A DNA stretch of 7,036 bases. Origin: Gammaproteobacteria bacterium. Lineage in GTDB: Bacteria; Pseudomonadota; Gammaproteobacteria; UBA9214. The stretch lies in contig JAHKKL010000203.1 of assembly GCA_020027635.1 (NCBI GenBank), forward strand, positions 1 to 7,036. Direction: 5' to 3'. A model generated the notes under the pieces. The model did not search any database and was not told the origin of the DNA. It saw nothing but the letters and a program-made list of their open reading frames with translations. Both the position numbers and the translations under genes were made by a program. Below, piece after piece: positions 1-6,606 of this stretch. The number at the start of each line of letters is the position of its first letter. The stretch's first letter is position 1.

Positions 1-772
1 CATCCGTGACGCCCCTGTTCACGTTGAGGTAGGGACTGAGCGTGCCGTTGACCAGGGGAAAGCTCCCGAGAAACCCGGACGACTTCGACGTGTAGTCCAT
101 ATTCCCCGAACTGTCGAACTTGGCGTCACGGATGATCAGCGGCACCTCATAGGCGCCGGAAGGCAGACCGAGACTTATTTCCTGGCTATCCCTGACGATG
201 AACGCGCCGGCCAGCCCGAGGGCAACCTGCTTGCCGGTCAACATGTGGGGATGGGGGTGGTAAAAGTTCAGGCAGGCACGCTGCTGGATGGGAAAAGAAT
301 ACTGGTAAGTCCCTCCCGGCCCGATTGCATAGATCGGGTGGCCGTCATTTTGGTGATCGACGATCATCCCGTGCCAATGGGTGATGGTCTCCTCCGACAG
401 ATTGTTTTGCAGCGTGATGGTCGCCGTATCCCCGCTGTTGGCCAGGAGCGTGGGGCCGGGGAAGGCACCGTTGTAGGCCCACACCCCTCTTTGCACTCCG
501 TCTCCCATGTTGACCGAGACGGGTGCGCAGGTGAGCGTGCCGCTCGGTGCGATGACGGGGGGAATGTGCAGCGGCCAGCGGGTGACGCCGCCGCCCGGTT
601 TTGCGGCCATCGCCGGCAGCGGCAGACCCATGCCGGCCATTGCCACCGCCCCCACCGAGACCGCGGCCGCCTGCATGAAGCCGCGGCGGGTGATATGCGC
701 GGCAGGAACGTCGAGAGGCTCTGCGTTGCTTGCTATTTCGTTATCGAGATTGCCGGTGTTTCCTTTTTTCAT
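1..772 (-). CDS. Tat-exported multicopper oxidase, N-terminal part (runs off the left edge)
   Basis: This gene encodes a copper enzyme that oxidises a substrate and reduces O2 to water, probably in the periplasm; the substrate is not readable. The start ATG is at 772-770, preceded by GGGGAG nine bases upstream. The visible 257 residues begin with a 27-residue polar leader, then a twin-arginine motif (T28-R-R-G-F-M33) and a hydrophobic stretch to about residue 56, which is a Tat signal. The first cupredoxin domain follows, with Y-N-G-A-F-P-G-P-T at 100-108, H-W-H-G at 132-135 (type 2/type 3 copper ligands) and Y-H-P-H-P-H at 171-176 followed by G-L-A-G (type 3 ligands). The second domain is entered at about residue 205. 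The C-terminal type 1 copper motif lies outside the window, so the subfamily (CotA/bilirubin-oxidase-like, CopA or other) cannot be settled. It is transcribed away from the EamA gene. The family call is firm. Confidence 0.93.
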   Translation of the reverse strand, partial: MKKGNTGNLDNEIASNAEPLDVPAAHITRRGFMQAAAVSVGAVAMAGMGLPLPAMAAKPGGGVTRWPLHIPPVIAPSGTLTCAPVSVNMGDGVQRGVWAYNGAFPGPTLLANSGDTATITLQNNLSEETITHWHGMIVDHQNDGHPIYAIGPGGTYQYSFPIQQRACLNFYHPHPHMLTGKQVALGLAGAFIVRDSQEISLGLPSGAYEVPLIIRDAKFDSSGNMDYTSKSSGFLGSFPLVNGTLSPYLNVNRGVTD

Positions 773-919
773 GAAACTTCTCCCCTGTTGACCGTCCAGT
801 TGGTGGAGCTACCGCCATCCCCAACGGATCGGTGTTATCGATTTATTGATGCGTGACCAACCGTACCGCACTTCTGGATGCGCTTGTCATTATCTGTTCA
901 GGCACAGCCACGGCTTCTG

Positions 920-939
920 TTGACACGCTGAAATTCAGC
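920..939 (+). promoter_or_regulatory. Possible operator next to a TTGACA box
   Basis: A perfect -35-type hexamer TTGACA (920-925) is followed one base later by the 13-base palindrome GCTGAAATTCAGC (927-939; two 6-base arms around one base). A palindrome in a promoter spacer is a common arrangement for a repressor operator. The matching -10 is weak: TACCCA at 942-947 with a 16-base spacer. The promoter reading is therefore tentative, and the plus-strand gene starts more than 400 bp away. Confidence 0.25.
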
Positions 940-983
940 AATACCCATGCCAGCATTAAACCGACCTGCCTCGCACACTAACA

Positions 984-1002
984 AATTGTTTTTTGAACAA
1001 TT
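984..1002. repeat. AT-rich inverted repeat AATTGTT-ttttg-AACAATT
   Basis: Perfect 7-base arms are separated by 5 bases in the intergenic region upstream of both divergent genes. This size and spacing suit a dimeric regulator binding site. It could also form a weak RNA hairpin, but no gene ends nearby, so a terminator role is unlikely. The structure is certain; the function is inferred. Confidence 0.4.
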
Positions 1003-1374
1003 CTAATCCACCCAAAAGCTACCCATTCAAGAGACTGCCAGATATGGCATGTCAGGATTGGTAATAGACTGACAGAATTGACAGGCTGAGCGCCTTGACG
1101 GAAGACCCCATGAGGTGCCTGAGCGCCCATCCGCCAGACGTTTCACTTGATCCCGCCATTTGCCCGTCTTTCCGCCCGCGATGCCTTCCGGCGCGGCCAT
1201 CCCGACGCGCGTGGCGATATGGCCAGTCACCAGGTTCGCGGCAGATTTCCCGTGCAACACGCGTTACTATTCGAAACCATCCCGACCCGAAGCGATTAAC
1301 GCACCCGGCGGATATCGCACCTGTTTTCAGCACACCCACTCACGCCGACACGCTTTTCATCCCCCGTCATCCGC

Positions 1375-2274
1375 ATGCCATACCGCCAGAATATCCTCGC
1401 CGGCGCCCTGCTCATCGTCGCCTCGGAGCTGCTGTTCGCGACCATGGGGGCCGCCGTCAAGTTCGCCGCCGTGACCCTGAACAACGAGGTCATTGTGTTC
1501 ATGCGCAACGTCATGGGACTTCTCATGATCCTGCCGATCGTGCAGCGTCACGGCGGCCTGCCGGCGCTCGCCACGCGCGTCCCGCACCTGCACCTGCTGA
1601 GGGCCGCGACCGGGGTCTCCGCCATGTACTGTTTCTTCTATACCCTGGGCCACCTCCCCATCGCCAACGGCGTATTGCTGCAGATGACATCGCCCGTTTT
1701 CATCCCCGTGCTGGTCTTCCTGTGGCTCAAGGAACCGCCCGGGAGGCTCGCCCTGCTTGCGGTGCCGATCGGGTTCTTCGGCGTGATGCTGGTCCTCGAC
1801 CCGGGGGGCGCGATCAACCTGGCGTCGCTGATCGGACTGCTGGGCGGAATGCTGGGGGCGGTCGCGAAGGTCACGGTGCGCCGCCTGACCCGGACGGAAC
1901 CGGCCACGCGGGTCGTGTTCTACTTCGCCGTCCTGTCCACGGCCATCTCGGCGCTGCCCATGCCCTGGGCATGGCAGACGCCGGCGCCGGCCGGGCTTTT
2001 CCTGCTGCTGCTGATCGGGATGGCGGGCACTGCGGGACAGTTCCTGCTGACGCTCGGTTATGGCGCGGCGCCAGCGGCGCGGGTCGGCCCCTTCACCTAT
2101 TTCTCGGTAGTGTTCGCCGCGGCGTACGGCCATCTGTTCTGGGAGGATGTGCTCACGCCGCGGTTTGCGGGCGGCGCCCTGCTCATCGCGATTGCCGGGA
2201 TCCTGGCACTGCGCAGCCAGGCGCCCCTCACGCCGGTGGCGGGAAAAACCCCGGAAGCGGATCCTGCGCTGTAG
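1375..2274 (+). CDS. EamA-family (drug/metabolite transporter superfamily) inner-membrane permease
   Basis: This is a 299-residue inner-membrane protein with two tandem EamA repeats of five helices each, at about residues 8-143 and 152-281; this is the usual size and architecture of the family. Visible hallmarks are R44 in helix 2, the A-N-G-V-L-L-Q stretch before P107 in helix 4, W117-L-K-E120 at the end of helix 4, and the matching W256-E257 in the second repeat. Members move small metabolites (amino acids, nucleosides, riboflavin, S-adenosylmethionine and others) across the inner membrane; the sequence does not tell which one here. The ATG at 1375 is chosen because helix 1 begins at residue 7 and the next ATG (1444) would cut it, but no Shine-Dalgarno sequence precedes it. 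The 156-bp gap to mprF suggests a separate transcript, although read-through is possible. Confidence 0.9.
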   Translation: MPYRQNILAGALLIVASELLFATMGAAVKFAAVTLNNEVIVFMRNVMGLLMILPIVQRHGGLPALATRVPHLHLLRAATGVSAMYCFFYTLGHLPIANGVLLQMTSPVFIPVLVFLWLKEPPGRLALLAVPIGFFGVMLVLDPGGAINLASLIGLLGGMLGAVAKVTVRRLTRTEPATRVVFYFAVLSTAISALPMPWAWQTPAPAGLFLLLLIGMAGTAGQFLLTLGYGAAPAARVGPFTYFSVVFAAAYGHLFWEDVLTPRFAGGALLIAIAGILALRSQAPLTPVAGKTPEADPAL

Positions 2275-2293
2275 CGTGCCGCGGATCGTGTCG

Positions 2294-2310
2294 CGGGGCT
2301 GGCGTCCCCG
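2294..2310 (+). other. Small GC hairpin after the EamA gene
   Basis: CGGGG-ctggcgt-CCCCG, 20 bases after the EamA stop codon, can form a 5-bp stem with a 7-base loop. No T-run follows, so it is at best a weak terminator or a 3'-end stabilising hairpin. Confidence 0.25.
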
Positions 2311-2430
2311 TGCGATGCACGGCGCGACTCGGCCGGCGGCGGCCGCAACCGCAATACCATCCGCACCGCGCCCGGGACCTGCGGTAAACTTGGCCGGGTT
2401 TGCAGGTCTTATCATCAACATGGCGATTTC

Positions 2431-4965
2431 ATGAATACCGGGGAAACTACAGACAACCGCCCGCTTGCCTCAGCTACCGGAGAAGAGGCCGGCGATAGTG
2501 CGGAGATGGAGCCCTTGCGCTGGATGCACTGGGTCCGGCGTGCGCTGCCCCTTGCATTTCTCGCTCTGGTCGCCGTACTCGCCCTCCATGAACTGCGCGG
2601 TCTGGATATACACGCCGTGCGCCAGGCGTTGCAGGCGCTCAGCCTGCCGCAACTGTTAATCGTCCAGCTCATCGCCGTGACGGGCGTCTTCGCCATGACC
2701 GTGTACGACTGGCACGCCGCCCGCGCCCTCGACATCAGGCTCCCGCTGCCCACCCTCATGCGCAACGCCTGGATCGCCAACACCTTCAACAACATGATCG
2801 GGCTCTCCGGCCTCGCGGGATCGGGCATCCGCATGCTGCTGCTCACCAGCGAGCGGATCGATGCCGGGCGCGCCGCGGCCTACTCCGGACTGATCATGGC
2901 TTCGGTGCCGGTAGGTCTGGCGGTCCTCTGCTGGCCGTTGTTGCTCGCCGGTGCGCCAGGCATGAATCAACTGCCGATCCCGGCCTGGACCGTCTGGGTG
3001 GCGCTCGGCGGCTTCGCCGCCTACCTGCCGGTTTATTTCTTCGCTTTGACCAAAGGGATGTTCTCGCGGGTACTGAGTGGCCTGCCGCCGCAATCCGGAT
3101 GGTCGCTGCTGAGGTTGATCACGTTCTCGACCCTGGACTGGCTGCTGGCGGCGGCGGCGGCCTGGGTTGCGACCGAGCTGAGCGGCGCGGCGATACCCTG
3201 GCCACAGTTTTTGTCCGGCTTCGTGCTGGCTTCCGCGCTCGGCATATTGAGTCTGATCCCGGGCGGACTGGGCGTGTTCGATACCGCGCTGGTGGTGTTG
3301 CTTGCGCCCTTCGCGGGCGGTCCGGAACAGGTGGTCTCCGGCGTGCTGCTCTATCGCCTGTGCTATTACCTGGTGCCCTGGTTCATCGGCGTCTATGTGG
3401 GCGCGGACAAGCTGGTGCTGTCGGAACACTGGCAACGCCTGGCGCTGGCGCGCCAGTGGCGCGACCACCGGATGCTGGCGCTGCTGAGACTGCCGCTGAA
3501 TCTGCTCGCCTCGCTCGGTGTGCGGGTGCTGGCCTACCTGACCTTCGGCGGAGGCGTCGTGCTGCTCATCTCCGCCGCTTTTCCCACACTGGCAGACCGT
3601 CTGGAAGTGCTGATCCTGCACGTGCCGCTGGCGGCCATCGAAGTCTCGCACCTGCTGTCGGTCGCCACCGGCGTGCTGCTGATCGCGCTCTCGCGCGGCA
3701 TCGCCGAGCAGGTCCGCGGCGCCTATCACGTGACCGTGGCGCTGCTCGTTGGCGGCGCCCTGTTGAGCCTGCTCAAGGGCATCGATTACGAGGAGGCCGC
3801 CATCCTGACCGCCGTGGCGCTGCTGCTGCGGATGCAACGCAGACGTTTCTATCGCCAGAGCTATCCGCTGTTGAGTCCCCGCAGCCTCGCCTGGCTGACT
3901 GCAATGCTCGCCTCCGTCGTCGGTTTCGCCTGGCTCGGCGACTGGGTACACGGAGAAATTCCGCTGGGCTGGAAGTATCTGTCGCACTTCGAACCCGCCC
4001 TGGAGGCGCCGCGTTTCGCGCGCGGCCTGCTGGTCGCCGCATCGGTCGCCGTTGCCTTCATCGGATGGTCCTTCTTCCAGCGGCCGAAAGCGGCGCCGGC
4101 AAAACCCGACACGCAGGAACTGGCGGAGGTCGACGCCGTGCTCAATCAGTACGGCGGCGGCAGGTTCGCACACCTGGTGTTTCTCGGCGACAAATTCCTG
4201 CGGTGGTCGCCCGACCGCAAGGCGTTCGTTCAGTATGCGCCGATCCGCGACCGACTGGTGGCCCTGGGCGATCCCTGCGGCGATCCGGCGGCATACAGCG
4301 CCGCCATCATCGCATTCCGCGAATACGCCGATCGCCACGACCTGACGCCGTGTTTCTACGAAGTCAGCGAAGCCCAGATACCCCGCTATCACGATGCCGG
4401 GTTCGCGCTGTTCAAGCTGGGCGAAACGGCGCTCGTGAAGCTCGCGGACTTCACCATCACGGGCAAACGCGGCGAAGCACTGCGCCACAGCGTCAACCGC
4501 GCCAGGCGCGGCGGCGTCAGCTTCGACTTGCTCGAGCAGCCGCTGCCTCCCGCGCTCAACCTGATGCCCGACTATGGCAGTCACGCGGAACTCAGCATCG
4601 ACCTCATGCGTCACCACCCGGATGCCCCGGCCGGCACCATGGATTATCTGTTCGTGGAACTGCTTGAATATGCCCGGCGCCAGGGATATCTCTACTTCAA
4701 TCTGGGCATCTCGCCGCTGGGCGGCGTGGGCAAGACCCGTTATGCGCGCCCCAGCGAAAAACTCGCCCGCCTGGCCTTCGAGTTCGGCAACCGTTTTTAC
4801 AATTACAAGGGGCTGCGAAGCTTCAAGGAAAAATTCCATCCTGAATGGCGCAGCACCTATCTCGCCTATCCGATCCTGACTCCTCTGCCCATGCTGCTGG
4901 TGGACACAGCGGCGCTGATCGCCGGCGGATACCGGCGAATATTCCTGAAGGCCGGCAAGCGGTAA
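2431..4965 (+). CDS. mprF: Phosphatidylglycerol aminoacyltransferase/flippase MprF, with an apparent internal in-frame deletion
   Basis: MprF moves an amino acid (Lys or Ala in studied members) from aminoacyl-tRNA to phosphatidylglycerol and flips the product to the outer leaflet, lowering surface negative charge and raising tolerance to cationic peptides and acid. After a polar 31-residue N-terminus, residues 35 to about 545 are a multi-helix membrane domain carrying the flippase signature around 111-135 (R-N-A-W..N-N-M-I-G-L-S-G-L-A-G-S-G-I-R). Residues 566 to about 820 are the cytosolic synthetase, with F579-A-H-L-V-F-L-G-D-K, H686-S-V-N-R-A-R-R, S722-I-D-L-M-R, N757-L-G, and F798-K-E-K-F-H-P-E-W. 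Between F698 and S722 the sequence runs straight from L-L-E-Q-P-L-P-P-A-L into N-L-M-P-D-Y. Homologues I recall have some 55-70 more residues there, including K-G-F-S-L-G, so synthetase activity is doubtful. The ATG at 2431 lacks a clear Shine-Dalgarno sequence; a TATCAT (2410-2415) resembles a -10 box. It is followed 9 bp later by its hydrolase partner. Confidence 0.93.
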   Translation: MNTGETTDNRPLASATGEEAGDSAEMEPLRWMHWVRRALPLAFLALVAVLALHELRGLDIHAVRQALQALSLPQLLIVQLIAVTGVFAMTVYDWHAARALDIRLPLPTLMRNAWIANTFNNMIGLSGLAGSGIRMLLLTSERIDAGRAAAYSGLIMASVPVGLAVLCWPLLLAGAPGMNQLPIPAWTVWVALGGFAAYLPVYFFALTKGMFSRVLSGLPPQSGWSLLRLITFSTLDWLLAAAAAWVATELSGAAIPWPQFLSGFVLASALGILSLIPGGLGVFDTALVVLLAPFAGGPEQVVSGVLLYRLCYYLVPWFIGVYVGADKLVLSEHWQRLALARQWRDHRMLALLRLPLNLLASLGVRVLAYLTFGGGVVLLISAAFPTLADRLEVLILHVPLAAIEVSHLLSVATGVLLIALSRGIAEQVRGAYHVTVALLVGGALLSLLKGIDYEEAAILTAVALLLRMQRRRFYRQSYPLLSPRSLAWLTAMLASVVGFAWLGDWVHGEIPLGWKYLSHFEPALEAPRFARGLLVAASVAVAFIGWSFFQRPKAAPAKPDTQELAEVDAVLNQYGGGRFAHLVFLGDKFLRWSPDRKAFVQYAPIRDRLVALGDPCGDPAAYSAAIIAFREYADRHDLTPCFYEVSEAQIPRYHDAGFALFKLGETALVKLADFTITGKRGEALRHSVNRARRGGVSFDLLEQPLPPALNLMPDYGSHAELSIDLMRHHPDAPAGTMDYLFVELLEYARRQGYLYFNLGISPLGGVGKTRYARPSEKLARLAFEFGNRFYNYKGLRSFKEKFHPEWRSTYLAYPILTPLPMLLVDTAALIAGGYRRIFLKAGKR

Positions 4966-4974
4966 CGGAGCGTC

Positions 4975-6369
4975 ATGCGCATCTCACTCGCCGTGCTGCT
5001 GAGCCTTGCGATCACAGCCCCCTCCGCGGGAGCCGAAACCCTGCAGACACTTCAAGGGTCTCCCTTCGGACCGGTCGTGCTGGTCATCCACGCCGACAAA
5101 CCCAAGGGGCTGGTCGTACTGTTCGCGGAGGATCCGCCGCAACCGCGAGCGAGCCTCGCTGGCGCGCTCGCGGATCTCGATTACGCCGTCGCCCAGGTGC
5201 GGCCGGGGCAATGGCTTGCCGCCGCGTCGGGCGCAGACCGGCAAAGCTGCGTGGACATCGCCGCGGCCGTCCAGTCGCTTGAGCGCCAGGTCATCTCATC
5301 CGTCGGCAACCTCGCCGCCGATCCACCGATCGTGGTCGGCACCGGCAGCGGCGCCGCGCTCGCCTATCTCGCCGCCGCCCAGGCCCGGCCGCATCAGTTG
5401 CACGCCGCGGTCAGCATCGATTTTCGTGCCGAGGTGCCGTCAGGGATGACGCCCTGCCGTGAGATCGGGTGGCCGGACCATCCCGCGGGCACCTCCCCCG
5501 CCGCGCTGGAATCGCTGCCCCGTCTGAACGCGCCGTGGTTCGTGTTCCAGCCGAAAACCGCCCTCGACCAGGGCAATCCTCCCGCCGGGATCTTCTTCTC
5601 CCGCGTCCCGGATGCCCAGCTGACCGTGATCAATGGGCCGTCCGGACCGCCATACTCCAGTGCGGCGTTACCGGAATTCATGGCGCTCATGCAGTGGCTC
5701 GATCCCCGGATAGCTCAGCAGGTGACCGGCACCGCCTCGCTGGCCGGTCTGCCGCTCACGGAGGTGCCAGCGCAATCACCGGGCGATGACCGGCTGGTGG
5801 TGATGCTCTCGGGCGATGGTGGCTGGGCGGCGCTGGACCGGGGTGTTTCCGCTATTTTTGCCGCGCAGGGCATCGGCACCGTCGGACTCGATTCGCTCAG
5901 TTATTTCTGGAAGAAACGCACACCCGCGGAAACCGCCGCGGCGATCGCCGCGATCATCGAGTGGTACACGGAACACTGGGACAAACGGCGCGTGATCCTG
6001 TTCGGCTACTCCTTCGGGGCGGATGTCCTGCCCTTTATCGTGAATCGCCTGCCGCCACCGGTACTAACCCGGATCGAGCGTGTGGTATTCGCCGGCCTCG
6101 GTCCCCAGGCGGAATTCGAGTTTCACCTGACCAACTGGCTGGGCGACACATCGGAGGCCGGCCTGCCGGTGGCCGATGAAATCCGGCGGATGCCGGCCGT
6201 CACGGCAATCTGCATCTACGGGTCGGACGAAGGGTCGGCAAGCGCCTGCCCCGACCTGAAAGACACGGCCGTCACCCTGCGCAAGCTGCCCGGCGACCAT
6301 CATTTCAACGACGATTACGCACGCGTCGCCGAAACCGCGCTGGAGAGCATGACGAAGTCATCACGGTGA
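4975..6369 (+). CDS. acvB: AcvB/VirJ-family periplasmic hydrolase of aminoacyl-phosphatidylglycerol
   Basis: This is the likely partner that removes the amino acid from MprF-made lipid. The family includes Agrobacterium AcvB (lysyl-phosphatidylglycerol hydrolase), Rhizobium AtvA and Pseudomonas PA0919 (alanyl-phosphatidylglycerol hydrolase). The 464 residues match AcvB length. Residues 1-20 are a Sec signal with likely cleavage at A18-G-A20/E21, so it acts in the periplasm. The N-terminal half (about 30-240) is a degenerate alpha/beta-hydrolase-like domain with G122-T-G-S-G in place of a true nucleophile elbow. The C-terminal VirJ domain (about 270-460) carries S279-G-D-G-G-W284, D306-S-L-S-Y-F-W312, the elbow G344-Y-S346-F-G348-A-D (nucleophile S346), Y415-G-S-D418 (likely acid) and G440-D-H-H-F-N-D-D-Y448 (likely catalytic histidine). 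The start is supported by GGAG at 4967-4970, four bases before the ATG. It lies 9 bp after the mprF stop and is surely co-transcribed. Confidence 0.92.
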   Translation: MRISLAVLLSLAITAPSAGAETLQTLQGSPFGPVVLVIHADKPKGLVVLFAEDPPQPRASLAGALADLDYAVAQVRPGQWLAAASGADRQSCVDIAAAVQSLERQVISSVGNLAADPPIVVGTGSGAALAYLAAAQARPHQLHAAVSIDFRAEVPSGMTPCREIGWPDHPAGTSPAALESLPRLNAPWFVFQPKTALDQGNPPAGIFFSRVPDAQLTVINGPSGPPYSSAALPEFMALMQWLDPRIAQQVTGTASLAGLPLTEVPAQSPGDDRLVVMLSGDGGWAALDRGVSAIFAAQGIGTVGLDSLSYFWKKRTPAETAAAIAAIIEWYTEHWDKRRVILFGYSFGADVLPFIVNRLPPPVLTRIERVVFAGLGPQAEFEFHLTNWLGDTSEAGLPVADEIRRMPAVTAICIYGSDEGSASACPDLKDTAVTLRKLPGDHHFNDDYARVAETALESMTKSSR

Positions 6370-6388
6370 GAAACCAACCAGACCCGGG

Positions 6389-6411
6389 GAAAAGGGGTCA
6401 AAGCCCTTTTC
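6389..6411 (+). terminator. Hairpin 20 bases after acvB, possible terminator
   Basis: GAAAAGGG-gtcaaag-CCCTTTTC forms a perfect 8-bp stem with a 7-base loop, starting 20 bases after the acvB stop codon. The four T residues lie in the 3' arm rather than after it, so it is only terminator-like. It is also the left end of the larger palindromic element and could pair with distant partners instead. Confidence 0.35.
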
Positions 6412-6503
6412 TGAACAGATCACAGCCAGGCGCCGCTTACGCCGGCGCATGAAGAAAAGCGCTTTGACCCGAATGGCACTTACTTAAGCGCAATTGATAG
6501 GAA

Positions 6504-6560
6504 GTAGCCTGGGTTGAACGCAGTGAAACCCGGGTTTCGCTGCCGCTCAACCCAGGCTAC
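6504..6560. repeat. REP-like palindrome pair (BIME-type core)
   Basis: GTAGCCTGGGTTGA (6504-6517) is perfectly inverted at 6547-6560. Inside it, GCAGTGAAACCC (6520-6531) is inverted at 6532-6543 with one mismatch, centred on CCCGGG. Each half can fold alone: CCTGGGTT with AACCCGGG on the left, and CCCGGGTT with AACCCAGG on the right. The type (GTAGCC-GGGTT-...-AACCC-GGCTAC) resembles palindromes scattered in many proteobacterial genomes and mobilised by REP-associated tyrosine transposases. No such transposase gene is in the window. Confidence 0.75.
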
Positions 6561-6606
6561 ATTCTTAAGTAAGTGCCATTTGGCTTTGACCCCCTTTTCT
6601 CCACTA

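Larger units (their letters stand above)
773..1374. other. Gene-free intergenic stretch between the divergent oxidase and EamA genes
   Basis: About 600 bp with no convincing gene. The part at 840-1020 is clearly more AT-rich than the flanking genes and contains two small palindromes (listed separately) and a perfect TTGACA at 920-925. A second TTGACA lies at 1078-1083, and a 5-bp hairpin TGCCA-gata-TGGCA at 1036-1049. No good -10 box sits 16-18 bases from either TTGACA. Minus-strand open frames at 1027-1260 and 1052-1339 have no ribosome binding site and no recognisable protein family, so I do not call them. The region probably holds the promoters of both divergent genes. Confidence 0.6.
6389..6599. 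repeat. Nested inverted-repeat element of 211 bp (MITE/REP-like) between convergent genes
   Basis: Several inverted repeats are stacked. The outer pair is GAAAAGGGGTCAAAGCC (6389-6405) against GGCTTTGACCCCCTTTTC (6582-6599), differing by one extra base. A left module pairs 6395-6412 with 6453-6470 (17 of 18 bases) and encloses a GCGCCG/CGGCGC hairpin (6430-6448). A right module pairs AATGGCACTTACTTAAG (6472-6488) perfectly with 6564-6580 and encloses a REP-like double hairpin (6504-6560). The 10-mer GGGTCAAAGC occurs once forward (6395) and twice inverted (6461, 6583). There is no coding capacity. It fills the space between the ends of acvB and the minus-strand small gene, a typical place for REP/BIME elements. 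The structure is directly visible; the mobile-element reading is inference. Confidence 0.8.

Noticed and set aside
245..856. Plus-strand frames opposite the multicopper oxidase
   Set aside because: Antisense to the clear Tat signal and copper-ligand motifs on the minus strand.
1027..1339. Two overlapping minus-strand frames (1027-1260 and 1052-1339) in the intergenic region
   Set aside because: No ribosome binding site, no family recognised, and mutually overlapping frames. I cannot exclude a remnant gene, but nothing supports one.
1095..2387. Long plus-strand open frame (430 codons) overlapping the EamA gene
   Set aside because: It is Arg/Pro/Gly/Ala-rich with no domain, typical of an alternative frame in GC-rich DNA, and the EamA frame clearly encodes the real protein.
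1357..2421. 354-codon minus-strand frame antisense to EamA
   Set aside because: Highly charged Gln/Arg/His-rich translation, no family resemblance, antisense to a clear transporter.
3099..4667. 522-codon plus-strand frame inside mprF
   Set aside because: It is an Arg/Ala-rich shadow frame without motifs, overlapped completely by conserved MprF sequence.
2656..4839. 727-codon minus-strand open frame antisense to mprF
   Set aside because: The composition (Gln, Arg, Glu, His rich) is the mirror of GC-rich coding in mprF. It has no recognisable domain, and mprF motifs lie on the plus strand.
6395..6600. CRISPR array as an explanation for the repeated GGGTCAAAGC motif
   Set aside because: Only three copies, in mixed orientation and with unequal spacing; the pattern is inverted-repeat structure, not an array.
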